In this document: one piece after another, positions 23,975-33,968 of the stretch
Position numbering within the stretch: the stretch's first letter is position 1
Layout of the letters: each line of letters opens with the position of its first letter
Assembly: GCA_032358255.1 (NCBI GenBank)
Contig: JAULBX010022186.1
Span: 308,555-372,554, forward strand
DNA: 64,000 nucleotides
From: Heterotrichella gracilis
Taxonomy: Eukaryota > Sar > Xanthophyceae > Tribonematales > Xanthonemataceae
Reading direction: 5' to 3'
Position numbers and translations under genes: made by a program
Notes under the pieces: generated by a model
The model's input: only the letters and a program-made list of their open reading frames with translations
What the model was told of the DNA's origin: nothing
Databases searched by the model: none

Positions 23975-26095
23975 TTAGTTGATCACTAATTTTTTAGATA
24001 GTTTAGCGCCATTTACGTTAAGATTTACAAAGTAAATACCTTTTGCAAGCGTGCTTCCTTTATTAATTGAGATAGCTTGTTCACCTGAACCAAAATTATA
24101 AGTAGAAGCAGGTAAAACATTTTTCCCTAAAACATCAACAACGTTTACTTTAACTGTTGAAGCGTCATTTAAATTAAATTTAACGGTGATCTCACCGCTT
24201 GATGGATTTGGGAAAATGTTTAAATTATAACTCCTGGTTAACTCATTTAAACCATTTGGATTTTGAAAATTCAACGCGTCTAAGAACAAACGGTTACCCA
24301 TTCCGTTAGTTGCATCTTCAGTAAACACAAAACGGAATAAAGCGCTTGGTGAATTCGTAAAGTTAAACCAGTATGGATAAGTTGTAACATCTACATCTTT
24401 CCACTCAGATGCTGATGAAGGAGCATATGGTGTACTGGTAACTCCACCAGAACCCGACGCCATAGTAGCAGCAGATAAGTTCACAACATCTATCCACGTT
24501 CCACCACAATCAAGTGAACCTTGTAATACCAATTTATCGTTATGCGTTGAAGTTTGTCTTGCATAAGCATAAGAGAAAGTTAGAAGGTTACTTGGATTAT
24601 TAACAACATCCATAATTGGCATCACTAACATATCCACTTGCCCAAACTGACTTTGCGTTCCATCAAGGAAATAAGAACCAGATCCGTCTTTAGCAGCTAT
24701 ATTTGTTTGATCCCAGCCAATACCTTGTGTATTAATTACCGACCAATTAATTGGCACTCCAGGGTTTTCAAAACTTTCATAATAGTTACCAGTAATAAAT
24801 GGTGTTCCATTTAACACAGTTACAGTGCGCACTTTAGAGCTATTACCTTGTCCGTTACTAACATTTAATGTAATTGTTGTAACCCCTTGAGTTGGGAAAG
24901 TGATAGAAGTTAACGAAGCTGCAGGGCTTGCAATAACAGCACCATTATCAGCGCTCCATGCATAAGTTGTAATAACACCGTTATATGACAAATCTTTCAT
25001 CGTTAAAGAGCCACCCGAACAAACCGTGTAACCTGTAGTAGAAATATAGTTTGCAATTGGTGCACAAATACCTGCACCATCCACATCGGTAGCAATTAAG
25101 TTAGCACCTGTACTTAAGTTATTTCTTCCGCTTACACCTGAGGCTAAAGCTGCACGCATTACCGCGGTTTGACCTTGTGTGAAGTTCTTTGGGCAAGATG
25201 AATAATCCATTATATTTTCCACATTTGACCCTGGCCCACCTGAACAGGTATTGCCGGTTAAACTGGAAGGGCAAGCACTAAAATTTCCTTTTGTCCATGG
25301 TGTATCAGAAACGCCATCATCGCCGCACACAACACCTGGGTTATTGGTATTACCAAAAGTATGGGTTAAGTTTAACCAGTGACCTGCCTCATGGCTTAAT
25401 GAACGGATGTTGGTCATACCAGTTAAGAACTGATAGTTATATGTGATCGCATCCTGTAATGCGCCTGTACCCCAGGTTCCTGGCTTGTAAGTATAACCTA
25501 CAATAATTCCACCACCTGTAACTGTACCTGTTGGTATAATTTGTTTTACTACAAAAATATTTAAGTATTTTGTAGGGTCCCATGTTAAACCCGCATAATT
25601 TGTTCCAACATTAGACTGTGACCAGTTAGTTCTTGCATCATAAATATGCTCGATACCTGAAGTACAGTTACCAGCCGGATCTTTATGTGCTAACATAAAT
25701 TTAATATCCGAGTTAATGTATAATGATTGGAATGGAGCAGCAACAGTGCTAACATCAGGGCCAGCAGCAGCATAATCCAAATTCATTTGATTAATAGCGT
25801 TTATACAAGTTGCGTCAGATATATTTTCAGAACCACCCAAATGTAAAACGTGAAATACAACCGGAATGGTATATTGAAATGCAGCTGATGACTTATTTGC
25901 ACTTTGTGCAACAACTAATTTTTGAAGTTGCTCCTGTTGAGCTTCGTAACTCTTTCTTGCTTCGGGATTAGAAACAAAATACTCTTCCATAGCTGCAAAA
26001 GTATTACATGGCTGAATTTTGCCATCTTGTGAAAAACCAGTTACCGCAGAAAGAAGAGCGATACCAAGTGCTATTTTTGATAATTGTTTTTTCAT
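23975..26095 (-). CDS. Secreted M43 (pappalysin-like) metalloprotease with T9SS sorting domain
   Basis: The 706-residue protein has a signal peptide (ending TGFSQ), then the catalytic domain with HEAGHWLNLTH (HExxHxxxxxH, at about residue 237) and GDDGVSDTP, a PKD-like Ig domain with YAWSADNG, a jelly-roll-like region with a cleaved-adhesin feel, and a C-terminal sorting domain (LNIFPNPSSGEITVKF to KKLVIN). It is exported by the type IX system. A close paralogue is at 58675-60705. It sits upstream of a strong terminator and 18 bases after the SPFH gene. Confidence 0.92.
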   Translation of the reverse strand: MKKQLSKIALGIALLSAVTGFSQDGKIQPCNTFAAMEEYFVSNPEARKSYEAQQEQLQKLVVAQSANKSSAAFQYTIPVVFHVLHLGGSENISDATCINAINQMNLDYAAAGPDVSTVAAPFQSLYINSDIKFMLAHKDPAGNCTSGIEHIYDARTNWSQSNVGTNYAGLTWDPTKYLNIFVVKQIIPTGTVTGGGIIVGYTYKPGTWGTGALQDAITYNYQFLTGMTNIRSLSHEAGHWLNLTHTFGNTNNPGVVCGDDGVSDTPWTKGNFSACPSSLTGNTCSGGPGSNVENIMDYSSCPKNFTQGQTAVMRAALASGVSGRNNLSTGANLIATDVDGAGICAPIANYISTTGYTVCSGGSLTMKDLSYNGVITTYAWSADNGAVIASPAASLTSITFPTQGVTTITLNVSNGQGNSSKVRTVTVLNGTPFITGNYYESFENPGVPINWSVINTQGIGWDQTNIAAKDGSGSYFLDGTQSQFGQVDMLVMPIMDVVNNPSNLLTFSYAYARQTSTHNDKLVLQGSLDCGGTWIDVVNLSAATMASGSGGVTSTPYAPSSASEWKDVDVTTYPYWFNFTNSPSALFRFVFTEDATNGMGNRLFLDALNFQNPNGLNELTRSYNLNIFPNPSSGEITVKFNLNDASTVKVNVVDVLGKNVLPASTYNFGSGEQAISINKGSTLAKGIYFVNLNVNGAKLSKKLVIN

Positions 26096-26113
26096 GTGAT
26101 TTATTTTATGTGT

Positions 26114-27055
26114 TTATTTTTTTTGATTAGTTGGAATTTGATTTACTTGTGTTAAAGCCATCATGTCTTTCATAGTCTTTTGCATACCCTCCACACTACC
26201 GTCAAGGAAAATAACATTTCCTTTTCCGTCTTGCGCAAAATTCTTAACGGCTTCCGTCCACATACTAAATAAGATCAAAGAAGAATCTAAGTTAGCATCC
26301 TGCATTTCTCTCGCAGCGCCGGCCATACCTTTTGCTACTTCCTGACGGAACAATGCTATACCCTCACCTTTTAATTGTGAAGCATCTTTTTCTGCCTGAG
26401 CAGAGATCTTAATAAAATTCCCTTCAGCTTCAGCAGCTTTGGTACGCGTAATTAATAATGCCTGACCTTCATTCTCAGCAGCAGATTTTAAGTTGTTACT
26501 CGCCACTACTTTTGCCATGGAGCGCATAACCTCTTCGTCAAAAGTGATGTCGTTCAGTTGAAGATCAATTAAATGATAACCCCATTGCTCTAATGTATTA
26601 TCTAACTGCTCTTTTACAGCTTCAACTATGTCTCTTCTTAATATTAAAACTTCTGATTGTTTTTTTGTTGCAACAAAAGCACGCACCGATCCTTCAACTG
26701 AACGAACTAAAGCTTGCATAAAGTTACGCTCATCAACAAATTTAAAGGCAACATTCTTTATTGTTTCTTCGTCGCTGTTAATTACAGAATAAAGCAACAT
26801 AGCTGTGAAGTTTACATTTGCTTGATCTATTGTAACTGCCTGAAAACCAAGTTCAGAGCTACGATTTTGAACAGAGATCTTTTTAAATACTTTTTCAATA
26901 AAAGGTATTTTAAGGTTTAAACCCGGACGTAAGATACGGCTGAATTTCCCGAAAATAGTAGTGATTGCAATGGTTCCTTGTTGTACAGTAACAAAAGATA
27001 AAAGAACTGTTAATAAAACAAGAACCAGAATAATAATTAAGCCAATTGGACCCAT
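26114..27055 (-). CDS. SPFH/band 7 (stomatin-like) membrane protein
   Basis: The 313-residue protein has a short N-terminal membrane helix (IGLIIILVLVLLTVLLSFV), then the SPFH domain from TVQQGTIAITTIFGKFSRILRPGLNLKIPF through AFVATKKQSEVL, and a helical tail rich in Ala and Glu (KTKAAEAEGN, AQAEKDASQLKGEG). Such proteins organise membrane microdomains and often regulate membrane proteases. It is divergent from the TPR gene at 27117. Confidence 0.88.
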   Translation of the reverse strand: MGPIGLIIILVLVLLTVLLSFVTVQQGTIAITTIFGKFSRILRPGLNLKIPFIEKVFKKISVQNRSSELGFQAVTIDQANVNFTAMLLYSVINSDEETIKNVAFKFVDERNFMQALVRSVEGSVRAFVATKKQSEVLILRRDIVEAVKEQLDNTLEQWGYHLIDLQLNDITFDEEVMRSMAKVVASNNLKSAAENEGQALLITRTKAAEAEGNFIKISAQAEKDASQLKGEGIALFRQEVAKGMAGAAREMQDANLDSSLILFSMWTEAVKNFAQDGKGNVIFLDGSVEGMQKTMKDMMALTQVNQIPTNQKK

Positions 27056-27062
27056 AAAGATT

Positions 27063-27070
27063 TATATTTG
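27063..27070 (+). promoter_or_regulatory. Bacteroidota -7 promoter box
   Basis: TATATTTG lies 46 bases before the GTG at 27117. It reads toward the TPR gene, while the SPFH gene is divergent, so the intergenic space of about 60 bases carries both promoters. Confidence 0.45.
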
Positions 27071-27116
27071 TATAAATGTATGAAATTTTTTCCCTGTTTC
27101 AAAATCGTTTTTAAAG

Positions 27117-28187
27117 GTGGTAAAAAACACATATAAGTGGCTGTTTTTCATGCTAATCTGGCTAAGCTCTAAGACGCTGAGTTGCCAGGAAGTGGCCGTT
27201 GATAGTGTGCCGGAGTACCAAAAACTATACAATAAAGCCGTAAAATTAATAGACTCTGCAAAGTACGATGAGGCAACCCCTATCTTAAAAACTGCGCTAA
27301 AAGAAAAAAAAGATTTTTGGCAAGCTTATAATAAATTAGCTTACATAAAAATTCAGCAAAAAAATTATAAAGGCGCCGAAAAAGATCTTGAAAAAGCAGA
27401 AGCAATACAACCCATAAACTTTGAAACCTCTAAATTAAAGGGCATTAATTTTTACTTAAACAATAAGTTTAACGACAGTAAGGGCGCTATTGACACAGCT
27501 GTTGAAATTGCCAAAGATGAAAAGATTGATGACTGGGAGCTTTTTTATTACCGCGCGCTTTTAATGTACAAAGGCAAAAGCTACAAGACCGCTTTAGGCG
27601 CATTAGAATCGGTAACAGAATTAGAACCAAAATGTATTAAAGCAATTGTACTTAAAGGCGAAATACGCTTTGTGATGAAGGAATACAACTATGCCATTAA
27701 AGAATTAAATGATGCCATAAAAAAAATGCCAGCCGAAAAACCCGATTATACGGCTTACAAACTCCGGGCAAAATCTAAGTTTGAAGTAAAGGATTTTAAA
27801 GGAGCCGTAACCGACTGGAATGTTTATATCGATGGGATTCCCGGAGAAGAAGAATCTTTAATAGCGCGGGGTGCAGCAAAAATTAATGTAAAAGATAATA
27901 CAGGCGCTATAGCTGACTTTGATGAAGCTATTAAATTAAACGGTAAGAATCCGGTGAGCTATTGTTACAGGGCAGTTGCAAAATCAGAGAACAAGGCATT
28001 TCAGGAAGCTCTAAAAGATTACGATATGGCCTTGAAACTTAAATTTGATTACGCCGATGCCTTTTACAATCGTGCGGCAACAAAGATGGCTATTAAAGAC
28101 AAATATGGCGCTTGCGAAGATCTAAATAAGGCAGATGGTTTGGGCAACGAACACGCTGCACAGATAATTGATAAATACTGTAAGTAA
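27117..28187 (+). CDS. Secreted or periplasmic TPR protein
   Basis: A 356-residue protein with a signal peptide (MLIWLSSKTLSCQE, with some residues before it), made almost wholly of TPR units of 34 residues: KSYKTALGALESVTELEPKC, EYNYAIKELNDAIKKMP, DNTGAIADFDEAIKLNG, AFQEALKDYDMALKLKF. The start is GTG at 27117; other in-frame starts include the ATG at 27150, which also keeps most of the signal peptide. No catalytic domain is present. TPR proteins are scaffolds; the partner is unknown. Confidence 0.8.
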   Translation: MVKNTYKWLFFMLIWLSSKTLSCQEVAVDSVPEYQKLYNKAVKLIDSAKYDEATPILKTALKEKKDFWQAYNKLAYIKIQQKNYKGAEKDLEKAEAIQPINFETSKLKGINFYLNNKFNDSKGAIDTAVEIAKDEKIDDWELFYYRALLMYKGKSYKTALGALESVTELEPKCIKAIVLKGEIRFVMKEYNYAIKELNDAIKKMPAEKPDYTAYKLRAKSKFEVKDFKGAVTDWNVYIDGIPGEEESLIARGAAKINVKDNTGAIADFDEAIKLNGKNPVSYCYRAVAKSENKAFQEALKDYDMALKLKFDYADAFYNRAATKMAIKDKYGACEDLNKADGLGNEHAAQIIDKYCK

Positions 28188-28190
28188 TTC

Positions 28191-28577
28191 TTAATTCAAT
28201 TTAGAAGGCACAACCAATTCAAATCTCGGGATCTGAACATTAAACTCAGTGTCATCAATTAATCGGGTCATTGCATAAAAACCTTCCATATAACCTAACT
28301 CACTTATTAAATTACAACCGCTGTTGTATTCAAACTTTTGGCCAGGTTCAATAATTGGCGTCTCGCCTATTACACCTTCTCCATCTACCATACGTTTTTC
28401 GCCAATAGAATCAAAAATGTCCCAATGGCGTTTTAATAATTGTACAGAAAAATCGCTTTTATTTTCAATGGTAATAAAGTAAATGAAAAAATAATGGTTC
28501 TCCCTTGGCACACTTTGATCTGCCAGGTACCTCACATCTACAGAGATCTCGATATTATGTGTAGTGGTTTTTACCAT
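28191..28577 (-). CDS. apaG: ApaG/DUF525 domain protein
   Basis: The 128-residue protein (start ATG at 28577; a few residues earlier another ATG is possible) is a single Ig-like ApaG domain: VRYLADQSVPRENHYFFIYFITIENKSD, LLKRHWDIFDSIG, DGEGVIGETPIIEPGQKFEY and LGYMEGFYAM. The GEGVVGETP loop is the family fingerprint. ApaG is associated with divalent cation tolerance and is similar to the domain of some F-box and PDIP38 proteins; the biochemical function is not known. The stop is four bases from the convergent TPR stop. Confidence 0.93.
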   Translation of the reverse strand: MVKTTTHNIEISVDVRYLADQSVPRENHYFFIYFITIENKSDFSVQLLKRHWDIFDSIGEKRMVDGEGVIGETPIIEPGQKFEYNSGCNLISELGYMEGFYAMTRLIDDTEFNVQIPRFELVVPSKLN

Positions 28578-28641
28578 TTGATATTGCAATATTAAACCGT
28601 TTTTTTAATAAAAGTTGTGGACTTCTAATAATTTAACAAAT

Positions 28642-29781
28642 TTAAGCCGGTACAGCCTGGTTTGAAACCAATTGCTGATAAAGCTTTTCGTAAAGCGGCA
28701 ATATGTTTACGATATCGAATTTCTTTGCCTGTGTAAAAGCATTTTCTTTAAATTGGTTGAACAATTTTTTATCCTCCAATAATTTAATAGCATTGGCTGC
28801 CATTTCTTCTACATCGCCAACATCGCTTAAATAACCCGTTTTGCCGTTGATGTTCACTTCCGGTAAACCACCGCTGTTGGTGCTAATTACCGGCACTTTC
28901 ATGGCCATTGCTTCCAAGGCAGCCAAACCAAAACTCTCGGTCTCTGATGGCAAAATAAACAGGTCGGCTACACTTAAAATTTCTTTAGGATCGGCAATTT
29001 TACCGAGATTAATAACATCGTGACTTAAATTCAATTGCCTGCATAATTGGTCAATGGCAGCTTTTTCAGGACCATCACCCACAAGAATTAATTTTGCAGG
29101 AAGTGCATTTTTTACTTTTTCGAAGATCATCACCACATCTTCTATTCTTTTTACTTTACGGAAGTTACTAATATGCACAAGTATCTTTTCGCCATTTGGC
29201 GCATATTTACTGGCAACACAATGTTCATGCGGTGTTTCGTATTCTTTAATATTTATAAAATTGGGAATAACAGTTATCTTATTATCGATCTTAAACGTTT
29301 TTAAAGTATCCTTTTTTAAACTTTCAGAAACCGATGTAATGGCATTGCTGTGGTTCAAAGAAAAACGAATTACCGGCTCAAAAGCAGGATCACGTCCCAC
29401 TAAAGTTATATCCGTGCCATGCAAAGTAGTAACGTATGGTAGATTAATTTTCTTTGACTTTAAGATCTGCTGAGCCATGTACGCTACAGAGGCGTGTGGT
29501 ATAGCATAATGCACATGCAGCACATCTAACTGCTCGTACATGGCCACATCTACTATTTTGCTGGCCAATACACTTTCGTATGGTTGATATTCAAATAAAG
29601 GATAATCGTTTACATTGAACTCATGATAAAATAAATTCTCATCAAACAGGTTTAAACGAAAAGGCTGGCTGTACGACATAAAATGCACCTTGTGGCCTTT
29701 TTTGGCCAAGGCCTTACCTAATTCTGTTGCTACAACCCCGCTTCCACCGTAGGTTGGAAAACAAACCATTCCTATATTCAT
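28642..29781 (-). CDS. bshA: N-acetyl-alpha-D-glucosaminyl L-malate synthase BshA
   Basis: GT4 glycosyltransferase of 379 residues. The N-terminus GMVCFPTYGGSGVVATELGKALAKKGHKVHFMS is the BshA signature, and DVLHVHYAIPHA plus SSFGLAALEAMA-type acceptor and donor motifs (ETESFGLAALEAMAMKVPVI) follow. The enzyme makes GlcNAc-malate from UDP-GlcNAc and L-malate, the first step of bacillithiol. The other bacillithiol genes are not in the window. Length is typical. Confidence 0.94.
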   Translation of the reverse strand: MNIGMVCFPTYGGSGVVATELGKALAKKGHKVHFMSYSQPFRLNLFDENLFYHEFNVNDYPLFEYQPYESVLASKIVDVAMYEQLDVLHVHYAIPHASVAYMAQQILKSKKINLPYVTTLHGTDITLVGRDPAFEPVIRFSLNHSNAITSVSESLKKDTLKTFKIDNKITVIPNFINIKEYETPHEHCVASKYAPNGEKILVHISNFRKVKRIEDVVMIFEKVKNALPAKLILVGDGPEKAAIDQLCRQLNLSHDVINLGKIADPKEILSVADLFILPSETESFGLAALEAMAMKVPVISTNSGGLPEVNINGKTGYLSDVGDVEEMAANAIKLLEDKKLFNQFKENAFTQAKKFDIVNILPLYEKLYQQLVSNQAVPA

Positions 29782-29885
29782 AAAGAGATCAATTTATTAA
29801 GCTATAAATTTACGAATTATTAGGCTGGAATATTGTTATACCAAAGTTAAAAAGTTAGAAGGTTTAGATAGTTTGAAAGTTGAAT

Positions 29886-30566
29886 ATGGAATTTGTAACT
29901 ATCTTTACGATCTTGAATTACAAATTACATAGTCTTAAACCTAACGATGAAGCGCTTTTAAACGAAGGCAAATTATTGCCTTTGATGGAAGAGTTTTACA
30001 CCATTCAGGGCGAAGGGTTTAATACCGGCAAAGCTGCCTATTTTATACGTATTGGCGGCTGCGATGTTGGTTGCCATTGGTGCGATGTGAAAGAAAGCTG
30101 GGATGCTAACATTCACCCATTAACGCCTATTGAAAAAATAATTACCAATGTGTTGGAATGGAAAGCGCCGAGTGTTGTTGTTACCGGCGGCGAACCGTTG
30201 ATCTATAATTTAGATGCCTTAACGGCACAGTTAAAAGCAAAAAATATTGAAACATTCATCGAAACTTCCGGCGCTTATAAATTAAGTGGCAACTGGGATT
30301 GGATCTGTTTAAGTCCAAAAAAAACAATGGCGCCATTACCAGAAGTTTATGAAAAAGCCAATGAGTTAAAGGTAATTGTGTTCAATCAGCATGATTTTAA
30401 ATGGGCCGAAGAACAAGCTGCAAAAGTTGGTAAAGACTGTTATTTATACTTACAACCTGAGTGGAGCAAACACCAGGAATTGATCCCGCAAATTATTGAG
30501 TACGTAAAAAATAATCCAAAATGGATGATAAGCTTACAGACGCATAAGTATATGAATATTCCATAA
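29886..30566 (+). CDS. queE: 7-carboxy-7-deazaguanine synthase QueE
   Basis: A radical SAM enzyme of about 226 residues with LMEEFYTIQGEGFNTGKAAYF and the iron-sulfur motif CDVGCHWC (CxxxCxxC), then VVVTGGEPLIY and FIETSGAYKLSG. It converts 6-carboxytetrahydropterin into 7-carboxy-7-deazaguanine in queuosine synthesis. The ATG at 29886 is the first good start; a TTG six bases earlier is possible. The N-terminus is about 30 residues longer than in most QueE proteins, so the real start may lie a bit downstream. Alone in its transcript. Confidence 0.93.
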   Translation: MEFVTIFTILNYKLHSLKPNDEALLNEGKLLPLMEEFYTIQGEGFNTGKAAYFIRIGGCDVGCHWCDVKESWDANIHPLTPIEKIITNVLEWKAPSVVVTGGEPLIYNLDALTAQLKAKNIETFIETSGAYKLSGNWDWICLSPKKTMAPLPEVYEKANELKVIVFNQHDFKWAEEQAAKVGKDCYLYLQPEWSKHQELIPQIIEYVKNNPKWMISLQTHKYMNIP

Positions 30567-30661
30567 AACAGTTTTCTCTGTTTATCTTTTATACAACAAT
30601 ACAATATTTTTTATTCGCCTACGTTGGAATTAATATCTTCTAACATTTTACTAATAAATTC

Positions 30662-33304
30662 ATGAAAAAAAGTGATTGGGCAATTCTGTTGGCCACGGTG
30701 GCGTATAGTTTTTTATTTTACCATCAATGCGCTGGTTTAAATTTTCTTTTAATAACCTTTGTAATCATTATTCTAATGGTGGCGGAAAATCCAAGCCATA
30801 TTAAAAAAAGAGAATGGTTGTTTTACGCCTCTTTAACCCTATTGTCTTCATTTTTTGTTTTGACTTATGGTTCATCGTTAGCAATACTTGCTAATATTGT
30901 CTCATTATTATTGTTGTCTTCCTTTTCGATCAGTGACCGATCTTCGGTGATCTTTAATTTGATTCACAGCCTCTATTCTGTGGTTTCTTCAATTGTTTTT
31001 ATCATAATAAACCTTTCAACAAAAAACAAAAACAGCACCGAGAATGGTAAAAAAAGCATGCTTTCACTTTTCCTGACATTTGTAGTACCGGTTCTGATTG
31101 CGTTCATTTTCCTTATTATATATAAGAATGCGAATCCTTTATTTGCAAATTATACCGAAAAAATCAACCTTGATTTTATAAGCGTTGAATGGGTAGTTTT
31201 TACTTTGGCAGGTTTTTTTATTGTGTATGGTATCTTTTACCATAATCGAATTGTACCAATAGATGAATGGGAGAATAAACTTCCTTTGACGGTAACAAAA
31301 ACAGAGAATTCAGCTTCATTAAACAAATGGGATGAGAAAAAAGCAATAACCGTCTTGTTTGTTTTATTAAATGTAATGCTCATTTTCATCAATATACTTG
31401 ATGTTAATTATTTATACCTAGGAGCCGGAATGCCAAAAGGAATTACGCATAAGGAGTTCGTACATAATGGCGTTGGCATGTTAATACTATCCATATTATT
31501 AGCTATCACAACAATTCTTTATTTTTTTAGGGGGAACCTGAATTTTGATAAAAATAATAAACTGGCAAAGATCCTTGTTTACATCTGGATCGGGCAAAAT
31601 TTGATGATGGTCATTTCAACAGGTCTCAGAAACCACATGTATATTAACGAAGCCCTTTTCACATATAAAAGAATTGGAGTTTATTATTGGTTGCTCTTAG
31701 CTACTATCGGACTTATTACAACTTTTATAAAGATTTTTAAAACAAAGTCAGCCTGGTATTTATTTAAAAGTAACTCGTTTTTTGCATATATAATACTAAT
31801 AGCGAGCGCAGGAATTGATTGGGATAAATACATAAGTGATTATAATTTGTCTAGAATAAAATATGTAGCTTCTTTAGATAAAAAATACCTCATTAGCTTA
31901 TCCGAAACAAATCTCGGTCAATTATATACAATAAAAAATAATAAAGACTTTAATACTGATTCTTTATATCACTATCAGTATGCCTATGGCTATCAAAATG
32001 CGCGATGGCTCGATCGTAAACTTTATCGTTTTCTTGAAAATAACGAAAAGCTAAATTGGAAATCGTTTAACTACAGGAAGCAAAGGGTTTTAAATGAAAT
32101 AAAAGAACTAAATAACAAAGGGTTAATAACCAGCCTTGACCTATCATCTTTATATGTTTATAATTTAAAGCCAATATTTTCAATAAACAATATAAGGGAA
32201 TTAAGTATAAAAAATGGAAGGCAAATAAGTCTAAAAGACTTAAATAATTTTCAAAAACTTCAAAAGCTTGACCTGGAAGGAAATTATCTATTGACACTTG
32301 ACTCGTTACCATTATTGAAAGAACTCACTTATTTATCTATCGCTAATAACCCGATCTCTGAATTAAAATATCTTAACAAAACGATGAATCTGAAAGTGTT
32401 GGATATTTCAAATACAAATTTAAAACACCTTGATGATTTGCCTATATTAAAAGAATTAACAGAACTTTCTCTGAATGGGAATAAAATAAATGATCTAACA
32501 CCATTAGAACTATTTCCAAAGTTAGAATCATTCTCAGCAATGAATTTGCAGACCTACCCTGATAAAATCCCTGAGTTAATATCTCTTAAACGGCTTAATA
32601 TTACTAACTCACCTGCCCTACAAAATTTGCTAAAATTAAAGCCACCTGTTACTATTGAATATTTAAACCTTAGTTCCAATAGTTTAAAAAACATTGATGT
32701 TTTATTTGATTTGATGAGTAATAAAACGGCTAATGTTACAAAATTTAAGAGACTGAAAGAACTTCACTTAGAATCTAATATTCTCTATTCTATCAATAAT
32801 ATTAATTTTTTAACTTCTCTTGAAACATTAAATTTAACTAACAATAGAATTCGGTACATAGCATCAATGTCTTCTTTAAAACTGTTGAAAAAGCTATATA
32901 TAGATAATAATGACCTTCATGACATACATTTCCTTGACAGTCTTGTAAAACTCCAAGAACTGAATCTGAAAAACAATCAATCAATAAGGGATTTTACTAC
33001 TTTTAGAACTTTACCAAACCTTCTATCATTAGATCTTTCTAACACGGATTTTAACGACCTCTCATCAATAAAAGCATCAATGTTGGAAGAGTTGAACTTA
33101 CGAGGCTGCCGTATCAAATCATTTGAAAAAATTAAAGAATTTAAACATTTAAAGACACTTTACGTGTCTCATCTTGAGCAAAAAGATATCTCCAGTTTTA
33201 AGGGTTTGAAGCTAAAAACTTTGACAGTATCAAATACAAATAACAACTTGGTTTTACAATTAAAGGAGGTCTTACCAAATACAGATGTAACAGTAGATTA
33301 TTGA
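30662..33304 (+). CDS. DUF4173/DUF4153-type membrane protein fused to a leucine-rich-repeat domain
   Basis: An 880-residue protein. Residues 1-390 have about ten membrane segments with LRNHMYINEALFTYKRIGVYYWLL near residue 325-348, which matches the DUF4173 fingerprint (RN-x-Y-x-x-x-A-x-TY-R). From about residue 490 there are about fifteen LRR units of 22 residues (LQKLDLEGNYLLTLDSLPLL, LSIANNPISELKYL, LKVLDISNTNLKHLDDL, LSLNGNKINDLTPL, LETLNLTNNRIRYIASM) of the SDS22-like type. The membrane part is of unknown function. The fusion suggests that the LRR recruits a partner to the membrane. It has no clear partner gene next to it. Confidence 0.8.
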   Translation: MKKSDWAILLATVAYSFLFYHQCAGLNFLLITFVIIILMVAENPSHIKKREWLFYASLTLLSSFFVLTYGSSLAILANIVSLLLLSSFSISDRSSVIFNLIHSLYSVVSSIVFIIINLSTKNKNSTENGKKSMLSLFLTFVVPVLIAFIFLIIYKNANPLFANYTEKINLDFISVEWVVFTLAGFFIVYGIFYHNRIVPIDEWENKLPLTVTKTENSASLNKWDEKKAITVLFVLLNVMLIFINILDVNYLYLGAGMPKGITHKEFVHNGVGMLILSILLAITTILYFFRGNLNFDKNNKLAKILVYIWIGQNLMMVISTGLRNHMYINEALFTYKRIGVYYWLLLATIGLITTFIKIFKTKSAWYLFKSNSFFAYIILIASAGIDWDKYISDYNLSRIKYVASLDKKYLISLSETNLGQLYTIKNNKDFNTDSLYHYQYAYGYQNARWLDRKLYRFLENNEKLNWKSFNYRKQRVLNEIKELNNKGLITSLDLSSLYVYNLKPIFSINNIRELSIKNGRQISLKDLNNFQKLQKLDLEGNYLLTLDSLPLLKELTYLSIANNPISELKYLNKTMNLKVLDISNTNLKHLDDLPILKELTELSLNGNKINDLTPLELFPKLESFSAMNLQTYPDKIPELISLKRLNITNSPALQNLLKLKPPVTIEYLNLSSNSLKNIDVLFDLMSNKTANVTKFKRLKELHLESNILYSINNINFLTSLETLNLTNNRIRYIASMSSLKLLKKLYIDNNDLHDIHFLDSLVKLQELNLKNNQSIRDFTTFRTLPNLLSLDLSNTDFNDLSSIKASMLEELNLRGCRIKSFEKIKEFKHLKTLYVSHLEQKDISSFKGLKLKTLTVSNTNNNLVLQLKEVLPNTDVTVDY

Positions 33305-33313
33305 GACTTGTAA

Positions 33314-33952
33314 CTATTTTATAAACCCTTTATCCAGCGCAAACTTTACAAGACCTATTACGCCTTTAATGCCTGTTTTTCTAAAGATGTTCTTACGGTG
33401 GGTCTCAACCGTGCGCTCGCTTATAAAAAGCGTTTCTGCAATTTGCGCGTTGGTCATTTCTTTGGCAATGCAATCAATAATATCTACTTCGCGCTCCGTT
33501 AAATGTATGGTATTTATTTTTTCGTCGTTTACAGGATTAGATTCAATTACCTGCTCTACTTCTTCACTAAAAAATTCGTGGCCCTGCATTACTAAATTAA
33601 TTGCTTTTACTAACTCTTCGCGGCCTGTATTCTTTAAAATATAGCCGCTCACGCCTGCCTGCAACATATCTTTAATATAGCTGCGCTCGCCAAACATACT
33701 CAACGCAATAAATTTTGTATTGCCAACACGGGGTTTTAATTTACGCACCAATTCAATACCGCTAAGTTCGGGCATATTAATATCTGTCAAAACAATATCC
33801 GGTTTTAGTAATTGAATTTGTTCACAGGCCAATAAAGGTAAAGTGCACTCACCTACTATTTCAAAATCTTTTTCGCTCGAAATAATTGCTTTTAAACCAT
33901 CAATTAACATTTGATGATCGTCTACTAAATATATTTTTACTTTGCCTGCCAT
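33314..33952 (-). CDS. NarL/LuxR-family response regulator
   Basis: The 212-residue protein has a receiver domain with the phospho-acceptor in PDIVLTDINMPELSG, the conserved lysine region GYILKNTGREEL, and a C-terminal HTH (LTEREVDIIDCIAKEMTNAQIAETLFISERTVETHRKNIF). It binds DNA when phosphorylated. No histidine kinase adjoins it, so it is probably fed by a kinase elsewhere. Convergent with the DUF4173-LRR gene. Confidence 0.95.
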   Translation of the reverse strand: MAGKVKIYLVDDHQMLIDGLKAIISSEKDFEIVGECTLPLLACEQIQLLKPDIVLTDINMPELSGIELVRKLKPRVGNTKFIALSMFGERSYIKDMLQAGVSGYILKNTGREELVKAINLVMQGHEFFSEEVEQVIESNPVNDEKINTIHLTEREVDIIDCIAKEMTNAQIAETLFISERTVETHRKNIFRKTGIKGVIGLVKFALDKGFIK

Positions 33953-33968
33953 ATTTGAATCTAATATA

